From Bacillus kexueae (lineage in GTDB: Bacteria; Bacillota; Bacilli; Bacillales; Aeribacillaceae): 64,000 nucleotides of DNA. Under the pieces are notes generated by a model. It was not told the DNA's origin, did not search any database, and saw nothing but the letters and a program-made list of their open reading frames with translations. Shown one piece after another: positions 46,302 to 59,190 of this stretch. How positions within the stretch are numbered: position 1 is the stretch's first letter; each line of letters starts with the position of its first letter. The stretch is from the NCBI RefSeq assembly GCF_022809095.1, contig NZ_JALAZE010000002.1, forward strand, positions 186,001 through 250,000. The letters run 5' to 3'. The position numbers and the translations under genes are program-made.

Positions 46302-47387
46302 ATGCCTAAAAATAAAATAAGGCTTGCGGGTGTTGCCTTATTATCAACATCTGTTCTGTTAGCAGGGTGTGGTTTGTTTGGAGGAGATGAAAAGGAAGAT
46401 CTAGACCCACCGCAAGAAGTAACATACGTTGAAGAGGAGCAGCAAGGTGAGCAAGTAACAGAAAATGGGGAAGTAAATGAAGAACAAGAGTCAGAAGAAA
46501 CGGCAGAAGCAGTTGAAAGAGTTTTGTACTTAATCGATAAAAATGGTATGGTTGTTCCACAATCTTTACCATTGCCTCAGACGCAAGAAGTTGCTAAACA
46601 GGTTGTGGAGTACTTAGTTGTTGATGGTCCTGTTTCTAATGTATTACCAAATGGCTTCCGTGCAGTCATTCCTCAGGGAACAATTGTCCAAGGAGTAAAC
46701 ATTAAAGAAGATGGCACTGCCATTGTTGATTTTTCCAAAGAGTTTTCAGACTACAAGCCTGAAGATGAACAAAAAATCTTACAAGCCGTGACGTATACCT
46801 TAACTCAATTTGAAAATGTACAAAAGGTAAAGCTATGGATAAATGGACATGAACTCACAGAGATGCCTGTGAATGGTACTCCGATTGGGGAAGGTGTTAG
46901 CCGTGAAGATGGAATAAATATGATTTCTTCATCGGTACTTGATATTACAAATACCCGTCCATTGACCGTCTATTATGCAGCTGAAAATGATGGTCAAGTA
47001 TATTACGTACCAGTGACGAAACGTGTTAGCAATGAACAGCAAGATTCGGTTGAAGCGGCTGTTCAGGCACTAATCGAAGGACCAAGTCTTACATCCGGTT
47101 TACTGACTGAATTTCAATCAGATGTCAAATTGATTGAAAGCCCTGAATATAAAGATGGGGTTGTCACACTAAATTTCAATGAGGCAATCTTCTCTAGCTT
47201 TGATGAGGAGAAGAAAATGATTTCCGAACACACTTTAAATGCACTTGTGTTAACCGTAACTGAACAACCAGAAATCGAAAGCGTCGTCATACAAGTCAAC
47301 GGAGAGAGTGATTTGCAGACCGAGGAAGGAAAGGCATTGAGCGAACCTGTTGTTCGCCCAGAGAAAGTGAACACTGGTAGTTTTTAA
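46302..47387 (+). CDS. gerM: Spore germination lipoprotein GerM
   Basis: A 361-residue lipoprotein with signal peptide 1-22 and lipobox LLAGC (Cys23). An acidic Glu-rich linker (about 30-65) is followed by two GerMN domains (about 80-205 and 220-350). In B. subtilis it is made in the mother cell and needed for septal peptidoglycan processing and germination. I use the ATG at 46302 after TTGGGAGGG; the frame is open 40 codons further, but that part has no signal peptide or ribosome binding site. Confidence 0.93.
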   Translation: MPKNKIRLAGVALLSTSVLLAGCGLFGGDEKEDLDPPQEVTYVEEEQQGEQVTENGEVNEEQESEETAEAVERVLYLIDKNGMVVPQSLPLPQTQEVAKQVVEYLVVDGPVSNVLPNGFRAVIPQGTIVQGVNIKEDGTAIVDFSKEFSDYKPEDEQKILQAVTYTLTQFENVQKVKLWINGHELTEMPVNGTPIGEGVSREDGINMISSSVLDITNTRPLTVYYAAENDGQVYYVPVTKRVSNEQQDSVEAAVQALIEGPSLTSGLLTEFQSDVKLIESPEYKDGVVTLNFNEAIFSSFDEEKKMISEHTLNALVLTVTEQPEIESVVIQVNGESDLQTEEGKALSEPVVRPEKVNTGSF

Positions 47388-47424
47388 TGTTGAATTTTTG
47401 ATATACTAATAAGTGTGAGCCAAA

Positions 47425-47455
47425 AAAGAGGATCGCTAATTAGGCATCCTCTTAT
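47425..47455 (+). terminator. Terminator of gerM
   Basis: AAGAGGATCGC pairs with GCATCCTCTT (one mismatch), followed by ATTTG. A second small hairpin, ACTCGG-CCGAGT, lies at 47604-47620, just before rph. Confidence 0.7.
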
Positions 47456-47665
47456 TTGTTGTAACGCTCAAAAGCCGAATCATTACCTCGGTTATGCTCT
47501 ATATCCACATAGACAAAATAAGTGAAAAGAGATGATTCCATTCGTCTTTTGTGAGTGCAGAAGCTGTACATCAATAAAAAATAACGTTTGTCGACAGTCT
47601 ATTACTCGGCTATGCCGAGTATTTCTATATTTTTTACATAGTGAAGGAAGTTTGGAGGGTCATTC

Positions 47666-48415
47666 ATGCGACATGATGGAAGAAATCGAGATGAGCTTAG
47701 AAAAGTTGAAATGGTAACGCATTTTATTAAGCATCCAGAAGGTTCAGTCTTAATTTCAGTTGGAGATACAAAAGTAATTTGTAATGCTACAGTTGAAGAC
47801 CGTGTTCCACCATTTATGCGTGGAGAAGGAAAGGGATGGATTACAGCGGAATATTCCATGCTACCACGAGCGACGGAGCAGCGTACGATTCGAGAATCTT
47901 CGAAAGGTAAGGTTTCTGGTAGAACAATGGAAATACAGCGTCTCATAGGCCGAGCATTACGCGCTGTTGTCGATCTAGAGAAGCTTGGAGAAAAAACGAT
48001 TTGGATCGATTGTGATGTCATTCAAGCAGATGGCGGAACGAGAACGGCTGCCATTACCGGTTCATTTGTAGCAATGGCTTTAGCCGTAGGTGGTCTAATG
48101 GAAAAAGGCGATCTGAAAACGATGCCGATTACAGATTTCTTAGCGGCTACATCTGTAGGTATTGATCCTGAACATGGTGAAATACTTGATTTGAATTATG
48201 TTGAAGATTCCAAGGCAGAAGTTGATATGAACATTGTTATGACTTCAAAAGGAGAGTTTGTCGAGCTACAAGGAACTGGAGAAGAAGCAACATTTTCAAA
48301 AGAAAAATTATTCCAACTGCTTGATTTAGCCGAAAATGGAATTCGTCAATTAATTCAAGCACAAAAAGAAGCCTTAGGTGAGCTAGCGGAAAAAATCGGA
48401 CAGAAAGAGGAGTAA
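47666..48415 (+). CDS. rph: Ribonuclease PH
   Basis: A phosphate-dependent 3' exoribonuclease that trims tRNA 3' ends. It has 249 residues with [14 protein letters not shown] at the start, the phosphate-binding [18 protein letters not shown] stretch and the metal-ligand region [17 protein letters not shown]. The ATG follows TTTGGAGGGTC. It stands first in rph-ysnA-ysnB, genes separated by only two or three bases. Confidence 0.96.
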   Translation: MRHDGRNRDELRKVEMVTHFIKHPEGSVLISVGDTKVICNATVEDRVPPFMRGEGKGWITAEYSMLPRATEQRTIRESSKGKVSGRTMEIQRLIGRALRAVVDLEKLGEKTIWIDCDVIQADGGTRTAAITGSFVAMALAVGGLMEKGDLKTMPITDFLAATSVGIDPEHGEILDLNYVEDSKAEVDMNIVMTSKGEFVELQGTGEEATFSKEKLFQLLDLAENGIRQLIQAQKEALGELAEKIGQKEE

Positions 48416-48417
48416 TC

Positions 48418-49014
48418 ATGAAAGAAATTGTCGTTGCAACGAAAAATAAGGGGAAAGTAAAAGAGTTTGTCGATATGTTAGAGCCAAGAGGGTTTACGGT
48501 CCTTTCTCTGTTAGATATTGACGAGTCAATTGATGTGGAAGAGACAGGAACGACATTTCAAGAAAATGCTATTTTAAAAGCCGAGACGATTTCAAAAATG
48601 GTTAATAAGCCGGTCATTGCCGATGATTCAGGTTTAGCGATTGATGCGTTAAATGGTGAGCCGGGTGTATATTCAGCCCGTTATGCCGGTGATGAGAAAA
48701 ATGATCGACAAAATATTGAAAAAGTGTTAGTGAAATTACAAAACATTCCAAAGGAAAAGCGAACAGCCAGATTTCATTGTGTTCTTGCTTATGCACATCC
48801 AGAAAAAGAAACGGTAACGGTTGATGGAACATGTGAAGGTTTCATCACGGAAGACATTTTAGGTGAGAATGGTTTTGGGTATGATCCGATCTTTTTTGTG
48901 CCGGAAAAGGAGAAAACGATGGCGCAAATGACGAAGGAAGAGAAAAATCAAATTAGCCATCGAGCAAATGCACTAAAGCAATTTGAGAGTATTTTGAACC
49001 AATGGGGAGAATAA
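48418..49014 (+). CDS. ysnA: Non-canonical purine NTP diphosphatase (RdgB/HAM1 type)
   Basis: Removes dITP, XTP and ITP from the nucleotide pool. A 198-residue protein with the family start VVATKNKGKVKEFVDML, the catalytic DDSGLAIDALNGEPGVYSAR near 69 and GENGFGYDPIFFVP near 145. It starts two nt after the rph stop, with AAAGAGGAG as ribosome binding site inside rph. Confidence 0.95.
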   Translation: MKEIVVATKNKGKVKEFVDMLEPRGFTVLSLLDIDESIDVEETGTTFQENAILKAETISKMVNKPVIADDSGLAIDALNGEPGVYSARYAGDEKNDRQNIEKVLVKLQNIPKEKRTARFHCVLAYAHPEKETVTVDGTCEGFITEDILGENGFGYDPIFFVPEKEKTMAQMTKEEKNQISHRANALKQFESILNQWGE

Positions 49015-49017
49015 GGC

Positions 49018-49542
49018 ATGAAAGTATTAATTATCAGTGATAGTCATGGCGAGACAGAAGTGTTAGAAGCGATTGCGAAACGGCATGCACACGAAGTTAA
49101 TGCGATGATTCATTGTGGAGACTCAGAATTATCAGTGGATCATGCAGCATTAAGAAATATGGTCGTTGTTAGAGGTAATTGTGATTGGAAAGCAGATTTC
49201 CCTAACGAACGCCTTGAGAAAATCGGAAATTGGTCATTTTTCATTACACACGGTCACCTTTACTCTGTGAAAACAACGTTAATGAATTTGAAATATAAAG
49301 CGGAAGAAACAAACGCAAATATAGTATGCTTTGGGCATTCTCATATTGCTGGAGCTGAAATGGTAGATAATGTGTTGTTTATAAATCCTGGTAGTATTTC
49401 ACTGCCAAGGATGCGAAAAGAAAAGACTTATGTTATACTAAATTTAGCCAATGGCCAAGCAAACGTCGATTATTTCGACGAAAATGGAGAATTTATTCAA
49501 CAATTGTCCACATCTTTTCAATTTGCTGACAACAATCGATAG
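49018..49542 (+). CDS. ysnB: YfcE/MJ0936-type metallophosphoesterase
   Basis: A 174-residue calcineurin-like phosphoesterase with metal ligands in ISDSHGET, MIHCGDSE, VRGNCDW, FFITHGHLY and CFGHSHIAGAE, in the normal order. It lies three nt after ysnA. The physiological substrate is unknown. A GGGAGGA/TCCTCCC hairpin at 49543-49560 follows, but without a T-run on this strand. Confidence 0.93.
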   Translation: MKVLIISDSHGETEVLEAIAKRHAHEVNAMIHCGDSELSVDHAALRNMVVVRGNCDWKADFPNERLEKIGNWSFFITHGHLYSVKTTLMNLKYKAEETNANIVCFGHSHIAGAEMVDNVLFINPGSISLPRMRKEKTYVILNLANGQANVDYFDENGEFIQQLSTSFQFADNNR

Positions 49543-49641
49543 GGGAGGAGCCATCCTCCCTTAAAAAAATTTCATTAGTAGTTGACATGAAAATATCATA
49601 TCAATATAATAATAATTGTCCTTGAAATAAGAAATCATATT

Positions 49642-49718
<77 letters not shown>

Positions 49719-49736
49719 TTCCATTTACATATAATT

Positions 49737-49765
49737 CCCTTATCGTTTTCGGTAAGGGTTTTTTT
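49737..49765 (+). terminator. Terminator of the tRNA-Arg gene
   Basis: CCCTTATC pairs with GGTAAGGG, followed by T7. Repeat A6 begins three bases later. Confidence 0.88.
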
Positions 49766-49767
49766 AT

Positions 49768-49940
49768 TGTTACAGAAAGTTTAAGTTCAATAAAGTGTTA
49801 AAGTATTCTCTTTACCGTTTTTTTGGTGTCTAGCTCCAAGCGCGATCAGCTCGGGTCGCTTCTGCCCTGCTGTGGCGACGGAAGCCTCCTCGCAGGTCCT
49901 CCAGCGCCCTTCGCCTAAGGACTTACGTTTTGCGCTTTTC
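49768..49940 (+). repeat. Family A dispersed repeat, copy A6
   Basis: Full-length copy with a few changes that break the hairpin (GCGCGATCAG, CTTCTGCCC). It sits immediately behind the tRNA terminator. Confidence 0.92.
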
Positions 49941-50186
49941 TTATTTGTTCTCCTCTCAATCAACGGATCCCCACTTTTGAATCATTCAAAAAACCGGAAA
50001 CAAATTTCCTATTTGAGTGTCATCATATTTTAAAACTTTGTTTAAGGTAATAAGTATTATAAATGATAAACGGCCAAATCGATTATTTTCCGTTATCATT
50101 TAGACTGCCGAAATAGTTAATCCATACATATTTAAGAAAAAATTAGAAAAAATTTTTTTCTTTGTCAAATATTATAACAACGGGAA

Positions 50187-50200
50187 TGTAAGCGGTAACA
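50187..50200 (+). promoter_or_regulatory. CcpA cre site upstream of the ilv-leu promoter
   Basis: TGTAAGCGGTAACA fits the cre consensus TGWAANCGNTNWCA at every position. Its centre lies about 88 bp before the predicted start. In B. subtilis CcpA activates ilv-leu from a cre at a similar distance, so activation by carbon supply is likely here too. Confidence 0.85.
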
Positions 50201-50246
50201 AAATAATTGATAAATCAAAATTATCAAACAATTATAAAAAAGGGTG

Positions 50247-50275
50247 TTGACTGTAAGTTGAAATGGGCGTAATAT
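50247..50275 (+). promoter_or_regulatory. Sigma-A promoter of ilvBHC-leuABCD
   Basis: TTGACT (50247-50252) and TAATAT (50270-50275), 17 bp apart. The start near 50282 gives a leader of about 500 nt, much as in B. subtilis. Confidence 0.75.
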
Positions 50276-50397
50276 AGGCTCAAACAATCTTACATCACCA
50301 CTTTAAAGGCGATAAATACAGGTGATGTAAAAGGAATATTTACAATTTAGTCACCATAAGATTCATCAATGAGGATAAGCATAATTTTAGTTGACAG

Positions 50398-50412
50398 AAT
50401 TTTCGGAAATTA
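50398..50412 (+). promoter_or_regulatory. CodY-box-like site in the ilvB leader
   Basis: AATTTTCGGAAATTA differs from the CodY consensus AATTTTCWGAAAATT at only two or three positions. It lies about 120 bp downstream of the predicted start. A TTGACA just before it (50391-50396) has no good -10, so a second promoter is unlikely. Confidence 0.5.
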
Positions 50413-50439
50413 CATAAGGCAAAAAACGTCGAAGAGGAT

Positions 50440-50716
50440 AAGTAATCATTAGAATCGATATCTTCAGAGAGCCGGAGTAGCTGGAAACCGGTGGTATCCC
50501 TAATGATGAACTCACCTCAGAGTGTCAACTTGAAAAGTCTTTTAGTAGAGTTGGCCGGGTGTATAGGTCATACACTCGTTATTAAAACGAATAGAACCTT
50601 CTATTCATGAGGTGGTCGTATTTCCGACCATGAAAAAGGGTGGTACCGCGGGAAGAGAACCTTTTCGCCCCTTGCTCCTACAAGTAGTAGGTGCTTTAGG
50701 GCGAGAAGGTTTTTTT
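50440..50716 (+). promoter_or_regulatory. T-box leader (leucine) upstream of ilvB
   Basis: Stem I base ATCATTAG pairs with CTAATGAT. The specifier codon is CTC at 50511-50513, followed by ACC. The T-box AAAGGGTGGTACCGCG lies near 50635-50650. The terminator pairs AACCTTTTCGCCC with GGGCGAGAAGGTT and ends in T7. Uncharged tRNA-Leu should induce the operon. Confidence 0.94.
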
Positions 50717-50781
50717 GTTGTCAGCGATCACATTTCTTAAAACAACTTCACCAAATTGTTTTACAAAAGGGGGCGAATACA

Positions 50782-52496
50782 TTGAATGCAAAATTGCCTG
50801 CGACAGAAAAGAAGGCGAAGCTCGGTAAAATGACAGGTGCCGAAATGTTAATCGAATCGCTCAAGCAAGAGCAAGTTGAAGTTATTTTCGGTTATCCAGG
50901 TGGTGCTGTGTTACCAATTTACGATAAGTTATATGACTCTGGCATGTTCCATGTGTTGACAAGACATGAACAAGGAGGAATTCATGCAGCTGAAGGATAT
51001 GCCCGTATATCTGGTAAGCCGGGGGTTGTCATTGCGACATCCGGGCCAGGTGCGACAAACTTAGTCACCGGATTAGCAGATGCGATGATTGATTCTTTAC
51101 CTCTCGTTGTCTTTACAGGTCAAGTGGCCTCAACTGTCATTGGCTCAGATGCTTTCCAAGAAGCAGATGTATTGGGAATTACAATGCCAATTACAAAGCA
51201 CAATTATCAAGTGAGAGATGTGAACGATTTACCGAAAATCGTCAAAGAAGCTTTTCATATTGCAACTACGGGAAGACCTGGACCTGTTCTCATTGACATT
51301 CCGAAAGATGTATCGGTGGCAGAAGGTACGTTTGAATACAATCAAGAAATTTCCTTGCCAGGCTACCAGCCAAAGACAGAACCAAATTATTTACAAATCC
51401 GTCGTTTAGTAGAAGCGGTTAGTCGTGCGAAGAAGCCGGTGATATTAGCAGGAGCTGGTATTTTGCATGCAAATGCTGCAACAGAATTTCAAGCATACGT
51501 AGATCAACAACAAATTCCAGTCGCCAATACGTTGCTTGGATTAGGGAGTATTCCAGCAGATCACCCTCTATTTTTAGGGATGGCTGGTATGCACGGTACG
51601 TACACCGCGAATATGGCTTTATATGAATGTGATTTATTGATTAGCATTGGTGCTCGTTTTGATGATCGGGTTACCGGGAATTTAGCACACTTTGCACCGA
51701 ATGCTACAGTAGCACATATCGATATCGATCCAGCTGAGATTGGAAAGAATGTTGAGACGCACATTCCAGTTGTGGGCGATGCTAAACTAGTCCTTCAATT
51801 GTTGCTCGAACAAAAAGGGAAACGTAGTGAAAATGCAGAGTGGCTAAATCTACTACAGTCAAACAAAAAATCGTATCCACTTTGGTATGAAAAATGCCAA
51901 GGGGTTATTAAGCCACAAGAGTTGATTGAAAAGATTTATGAAATGACAGAGGGAAATGCCATTGTTACGACCGATGTTGGTCAGCATCAGATGTGGGCGG
52001 CTCAATACTACAAGTTCCATTCTCCAAATCGATGGGTGACTTCAGGTGGCCTTGGTACGATGGGCTTTGGATTACCGTCTGCAATCGGTGCTCAATTAGC
52101 AGATGCCAAAAGAACGGTTGTCGCATTACTCGGAGATGGTGGGTTTCAAATGACGTTTCAAGAATTAGCCGTATTAAAAGAACAAAACCTACCAATTAAA
52201 GTGATTGTGTTAAATAACCAATCACTCGGTATGGTTCGACAATGGCAAGAAATCTTTTATGAAGAACGCTACTCGCATTCTGTTTTTGAAACGCAGCCAG
52301 ACTTTGTGAAACTTGCTGAAGCATTCGGAATAAGAGGAACAAGAGTTTTACCAGGTGAAGGCTGGGAAGAGGCGCTTAACAATGCTTTTTCTTCAAACGA
52401 ACCGGAATTAATAGAAGTCCGCATTGCGCCAGAGGAAAATGTTTATCCGATGGTTGCGCCTGGTAAAGGATTGCACGAAATGGTGGGGATAAAGAA

Positions 52497-52500
<4 letters not shown>
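50782..52500 (+). CDS. ilvB: Acetolactate synthase large subunit
   Basis: Joins two pyruvate (or pyruvate and 2-ketobutyrate) in the first common step of branched-chain amino acid synthesis. It has 572 residues. The TPP-dependent fold is seen in [19 protein letters not shown], the catalytic glutamate in [23 protein letters not shown], and the cofactor motif [15 protein letters not shown] ending in NN. The start is TTG at 50782 after AAAGGGGGCG. ilvH overlaps its stop by ATGA. Confidence 0.96.
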
Positions 52501-55597
<3,097 letters not shown>

Positions 55598-55617
55598 CCA
55601 AAATTGGAGGGATGAAG

Positions 55618-56727
55618 ATGAGAAAGAAGATTGCAGTTTTACCAGGTGATGGAATTGGAAAAGAAGTCATCCAAGGGGCAATTGACGTTCTACAGACAGT
55701 CGGAAGGTATTACCATCATGAATTTGAGTTTCAATATGGTGCGATTGGTGGAGAGGCAATCGATCAGTTTGAATCACCTCTTCCAAAGGAAACCATTGAC
55801 CTTTGCCGTCAATCAGATGCAGTTTTATTAGGTGCTGTCGGAGGTCCGAAATGGGATCGAAATGAAGCGCATCTTCGTCCAGAGAAAGGGCTACTCGCAA
55901 TTAGGAAGGAGCTTGATTTATTCGCAAATCTTCGTCCCGTCCAATCATATTCTTCTCTTCAAGAAACGTCGCCATTCAAAGGAGATCATTTAGAAGGGGT
56001 AGACTTTTTAATCGTCCGTGAGCTAACTGGAGGGCTGTATTTTGGGAAGCCGAGTGAAAGACTTCGAGACAATGGTGAAGAGGCAGTGGTAGATACGCTA
56101 TTTTATAAACGTAAAGAGATGGAGCGAATCATCGATACGGCATTCCAATTAGCTAAAAAGCGAAATAAAAAAGTAACATCCGTGGATAAAGCAAATGTTC
56201 TTCAATCTAGTAAACTTTGGAGAGATGTGGCAGAAGAAGTGGCTACTAAATATCCAGATGTAGAATTAGAGCATATGCTTGTAGATAACGCTGCGATGCA
56301 ATTAATTGCAAAGCCACAACAATTTGATGTTATCGTAACGGAAAATATGTTTGGGGATATTTTAAGCGATGAAGCAGCTATGTTATCTGGTTCGTTAGGA
56401 ATGTTACCGTCTGCAAGCTTATCTTCCAATGGTCTACATTTATATGAGCCTGCACACGGTTCAGCGCCAGATATTGCTGGAAAGCAAATTGCTAATCCGA
56501 TTGCAATGATCTTATCTGCTGCAATGATGCTTCGACATTCATTCCAACTAGATGAAGAAGCTGGAGCTATTGAAAAAGCTGTCAAACACGTGCTGGAAGC
56601 TGGGAAGCGTACGAAGGATTTAACGTACCAAAATCGCTTTGTAAGAACAAATGAGATGGTGGAAGAGATTAAAGAAGCGTTAGCTGATGATTTTGCCATT
56701 TTAAATATTATGGAGGCATATGCCTAA
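55618..56727 (+). CDS. leuB: 3-isopropylmalate dehydrogenase
   Basis: Oxidises and decarboxylates 3-isopropylmalate with NAD. It has 369 residues. Motifs: LPGDGIGKEVIQGA at the start, GAVGGPKWD, RELTGGLYFGKP, VDKANVL and TENMFGDILSDEAAML. I prefer the ATG at 55618, seven nt from TTGGAGG; the ATG at 55612 is too close to it. A hairpin follows before leuC. Confidence 0.96.
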   Translation: MRKKIAVLPGDGIGKEVIQGAIDVLQTVGRYYHHEFEFQYGAIGGEAIDQFESPLPKETIDLCRQSDAVLLGAVGGPKWDRNEAHLRPEKGLLAIRKELDLFANLRPVQSYSSLQETSPFKGDHLEGVDFLIVRELTGGLYFGKPSERLRDNGEEAVVDTLFYKRKEMERIIDTAFQLAKKRNKKVTSVDKANVLQSSKLWRDVAEEVATKYPDVELEHMLVDNAAMQLIAKPQQFDVIVTENMFGDILSDEAAMLSGSLGMLPSASLSSNGLHLYEPAHGSAPDIAGKQIANPIAMILSAAMMLRHSFQLDEEAGAIEKAVKHVLEAGKRTKDLTYQNRFVRTNEMVEEIKEALADDFAILNIMEAYA

Positions 56728-56738
56728 AGGAATGAAAA

Positions 56739-56770
56739 AGAGCTTTTCTTTCAGTTGAGAGAAAAGCTCC
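56739..56770 (+). promoter_or_regulatory. Hairpin in the leuB-leuC gap
   Basis: GAGCTTTTCT pairs with AGAAAAGCTC across a loop of about nine bases. No T-run follows, so it is not a plain terminator. In B. subtilis ilv-leu mRNA is processed and differentially stable, with structure ahead of leuC. This hairpin may have the same job. Confidence 0.6.
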
Positions 56771-56803
56771 CTTTCTTCTATTGAAAGTATGAGGAGGGAT
56801 TAT

Positions 56804-58222
56804 ATGAAACCGAAAAATATTATTGAAAAAATTTGGGATCAACACGTTGTTTTATCCGAAGAAGGAAAGCCGGATTTATTATATATTGATTTGCACTTAA
56901 TTCATGAAGTGACATCACCACAAGCGTTTGAAGGATTGAGGGTAAAGGGGAGAAAAGTACGGAAGCCCCAAAATACATTTGCAACAATGGACCACAATAT
57001 TCCGACGAAAAATCGATATCAGTTAGAAGATGAAGTTGCAAAAAACCAAATTCGGGCACTTGAAAGAAACTGTCATGAATTTGGTATTGAATTAGCCGGA
57101 TTAGATAGTGAAGATCAAGGAATTGTTCATGTCATTGGACCGGAGCTAGGATTAACGCTTCCTGGGAAAACCATTGTGTGCGGAGATAGTCATACGTCAA
57201 CTCACGGAGCTTTCGGTGCTTTAGCATTTGGAATTGGAACGAGTGAAGTTGAGCATGTGTTAGCTACACAAACTTTGTGGCAGCATAAACCGAAAACGCT
57301 CAAAGTGGAAGTGAATGGGGAACTGAAGTTTGGTGTCACGGCGAAAGATGTCATTCTTTATATTATTGGAAAGTATGGAGTTGATTTTGGTACGGGCTAT
57401 GTCATTGAATATGCAGGTGAATGTATTCGAAAAATGTCGATGGATGAGCGAATGACCATTTGCAATATGTCTATCGAGTTTGGAGCCCGTGCTGGTCTAG
57501 TAGCACCGGATGAGACAACTTTTGAGTATGTGAAAGGAAGAAAATATGCACCGAAAGGGGAAGCTTTTTCGCAGGCTATTGCTTACTGGAAATCACTGAA
57601 CTCTGACGAAGGTGCGGAATATGATCAAACGATTGTCATTCAAGGAGAAGATATTGCACCAATGGTGACGTGGGGAACGAATCCTGGAATGGTTGTACCG
57701 GTAGACGAAAGTGTTCCATCTCTCAGTCAAGCTAAAGATGAGAAAGAACGTACGTCATTCCAAAGAGCTTATGAATATATGGGGCTGAACCCTGGTGAGA
57801 AAATCGATCATGTCTCAGTTGATTATGTGTTTATCGGTTCCTGTACAAACTCGAGGCTTTCGGACTTACGAAATGCAGCAGAAGTTATCAAAGATAAACA
57901 TGTTCATCCATCTGTTAAGGCAATTGTTGTACCTGGGTCTCAATCTGTTAAACGTCAAGCTGAGAAAGAAGGTTTGCATGAAATTTTCATAAAAGCTGGG
58001 TTCGAGTGGCGAGATTCTGGGTGTAGCATGTGCTTAAGCATGAATAACGATGTCGTACCGTCAGGAAAACGTTGTGCCTCCACTTCGAATCGAAATTTTG
58101 AAGGTCGCCAAGGAAAAGGGGCTAGAACTCATTTAGTGAGCCCTGCCATGGCAGCTTCAGCAGCACTTTATGGGCACTTCGTAGATATTCGAAAAATAAA
58201 AATTAGCTCATTTACGTCTTAA
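56804..58222 (+). CDS. leuC: 3-isopropylmalate dehydratase large subunit
   Basis: Isomerises 2- to 3-isopropylmalate with LeuD. A 472-residue aconitase-like protein (the B. subtilis length). Iron-sulfur ligands are in [14 protein letters not shown] near 345 and [12 protein letters not shown] near 405. The HVIGPE and [20 protein letters not shown] blocks form the substrate site. The ATG at 56804 follows GAGGAGGGAT; five codons upstream are in frame but without support. Confidence 0.96.
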   Translation: MKPKNIIEKIWDQHVVLSEEGKPDLLYIDLHLIHEVTSPQAFEGLRVKGRKVRKPQNTFATMDHNIPTKNRYQLEDEVAKNQIRALERNCHEFGIELAGLDSEDQGIVHVIGPELGLTLPGKTIVCGDSHTSTHGAFGALAFGIGTSEVEHVLATQTLWQHKPKTLKVEVNGELKFGVTAKDVILYIIGKYGVDFGTGYVIEYAGECIRKMSMDERMTICNMSIEFGARAGLVAPDETTFEYVKGRKYAPKGEAFSQAIAYWKSLNSDEGAEYDQTIVIQGEDIAPMVTWGTNPGMVVPVDESVPSLSQAKDEKERTSFQRAYEYMGLNPGEKIDHVSVDYVFIGSCTNSRLSDLRNAAEVIKDKHVHPSVKAIVVPGSQSVKRQAEKEGLHEIFIKAGFEWRDSGCSMCLSMNNDVVPSGKRCASTSNRNFEGRQGKGARTHLVSPAMAASAALYGHFVDIRKIKISSFTS

Positions 58223-58234
58223 GGAGGAAGTCAG

Positions 58235-58825
58235 ATGCAACCATTTCAATCAGTTACGAGCAAAGTTGCCGTTTTAAATCGCGCTAATGTTGATACAGAT
58301 CAAATCATTCCTAAGCAGTTTTTAAAACGTATTGAACGAACAGGTTACGGTAAGTTCGCCTTTTTTGATTGGCGTTATTTTGAAGATGGATCGCCGAATC
58401 CGAACTTTGAATTGAACTACGAAAAATATAAGGGAGCTGAAATTTTATTAGCAGGCCCTAACTTCGGTTGTGGTTCTTCTCGAGAGCATGCACCGTGGGC
58501 ACTTGCAGACTATGGATTTAAAGTTATAATGGCTCCGTCTTTTGCTGATATTTTTCATCAAAATTGCTTAAAAAATGGTCTATTGCCTATTCGTATGAAA
58601 GATGAAAACATGAAACAACTCCTAAAAAAGGCTTTAGGAAATGATTATGAATGTACAGTCGACTTAGAAGGTCAACGTGTTTACGACAAGGACGGTTTTG
58701 AATTTTCTTTTGAAGTCGACCCACATTGGAAGGAAATGCTTCTTCATGGTCGTGATGAAATCGCCTTTACATTATTATATGAAGAAAAAATTAAAAGCTA
58801 TGAGAAAGAGAAAGTAGTTTTTTAG
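58235..58825 (+). CDS. leuD: 3-isopropylmalate dehydratase small subunit
   Basis: A 196-residue swivel-domain partner of LeuC with NVDTDQIIPKQFLK near 19 and GPNFGCGSSREHAPWAL near 72. The ATG follows TAAGGAGGAAGTCAG, 12 nt after leuC. Last gene of the operon. Confidence 0.96.
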   Translation: MQPFQSVTSKVAVLNRANVDTDQIIPKQFLKRIERTGYGKFAFFDWRYFEDGSPNPNFELNYEKYKGAEILLAGPNFGCGSSREHAPWALADYGFKVIMAPSFADIFHQNCLKNGLLPIRMKDENMKQLLKKALGNDYECTVDLEGQRVYDKDGFEFSFEVDPHWKEMLLHGRDEIAFTLLYEEKIKSYEKEKVVF

Positions 58826-58897
58826 GATGTTTTCGTACTTTAACAGCGTTAGTCTAAAAGGAATGGATACAGTTTAGTTTATATATAAGACTACTTT

Positions 58898-58993
58898 CAA
58901 AAGTATTGTTGTTCTTTGTGCTACACTCGGAAAGCAAGTGACTGGCGCTTCTTGTTAAGTATCCATTTTAAAATGGTTATAAAAACAACTACA
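58898..58993 (+). repeat. Family B repeat, decayed copy (B4)
   Basis: Keeps parts of both ends (TATTGTTGTTCTTT and AAAAACAACT), GGAAAGCAAGTG, and ATTTTAAAATG near the right end. The GC-rich centre is lost. Confidence 0.5.
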
Positions 58994-59005
58994 CAAAATG
59001 TAGCC

Positions 59006-59048
59006 AAGTAGATGAAGAGAACAATTAAAGCTCTCCTCATCTACTTCT
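59006..59048 (+). terminator. Probable terminator of ilv-leu
   Basis: AAGTAGATGAAGAG pairs with CTCTCCTCATCTACTT (small bulge), followed by CTTC rather than a clean T-run. It is the only strong hairpin after leuD. Otherwise the gap to 59190 is plain AT-rich sequence. Confidence 0.55.
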
Positions 59049-59190
59049 TCATAACTTCTTCAACCCATACTCCTATAAATGAAAAATGTAAAAGGTAGTT
59101 GCCCTTTTCATCTCTACCTCGTTTCTTGTATTCTCCTATATACACTGGTAAACTTGAAAGAAACATACGTTATAAAGAGGGTATTCCGTC

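Noticed and set aside
49543-49569. Terminator after ysnB
   Set aside because: The GGGAGGA/TCCTCCC stem is followed by A residues, not T, on the + strand, so an intrinsic terminator is not supported.
50391-50419. Second ilvB promoter at TTGACA 50391
   Set aside because: No acceptable -10 at 16-18 bp. The upstream promoter at 50247 is better and fits the cre distance.
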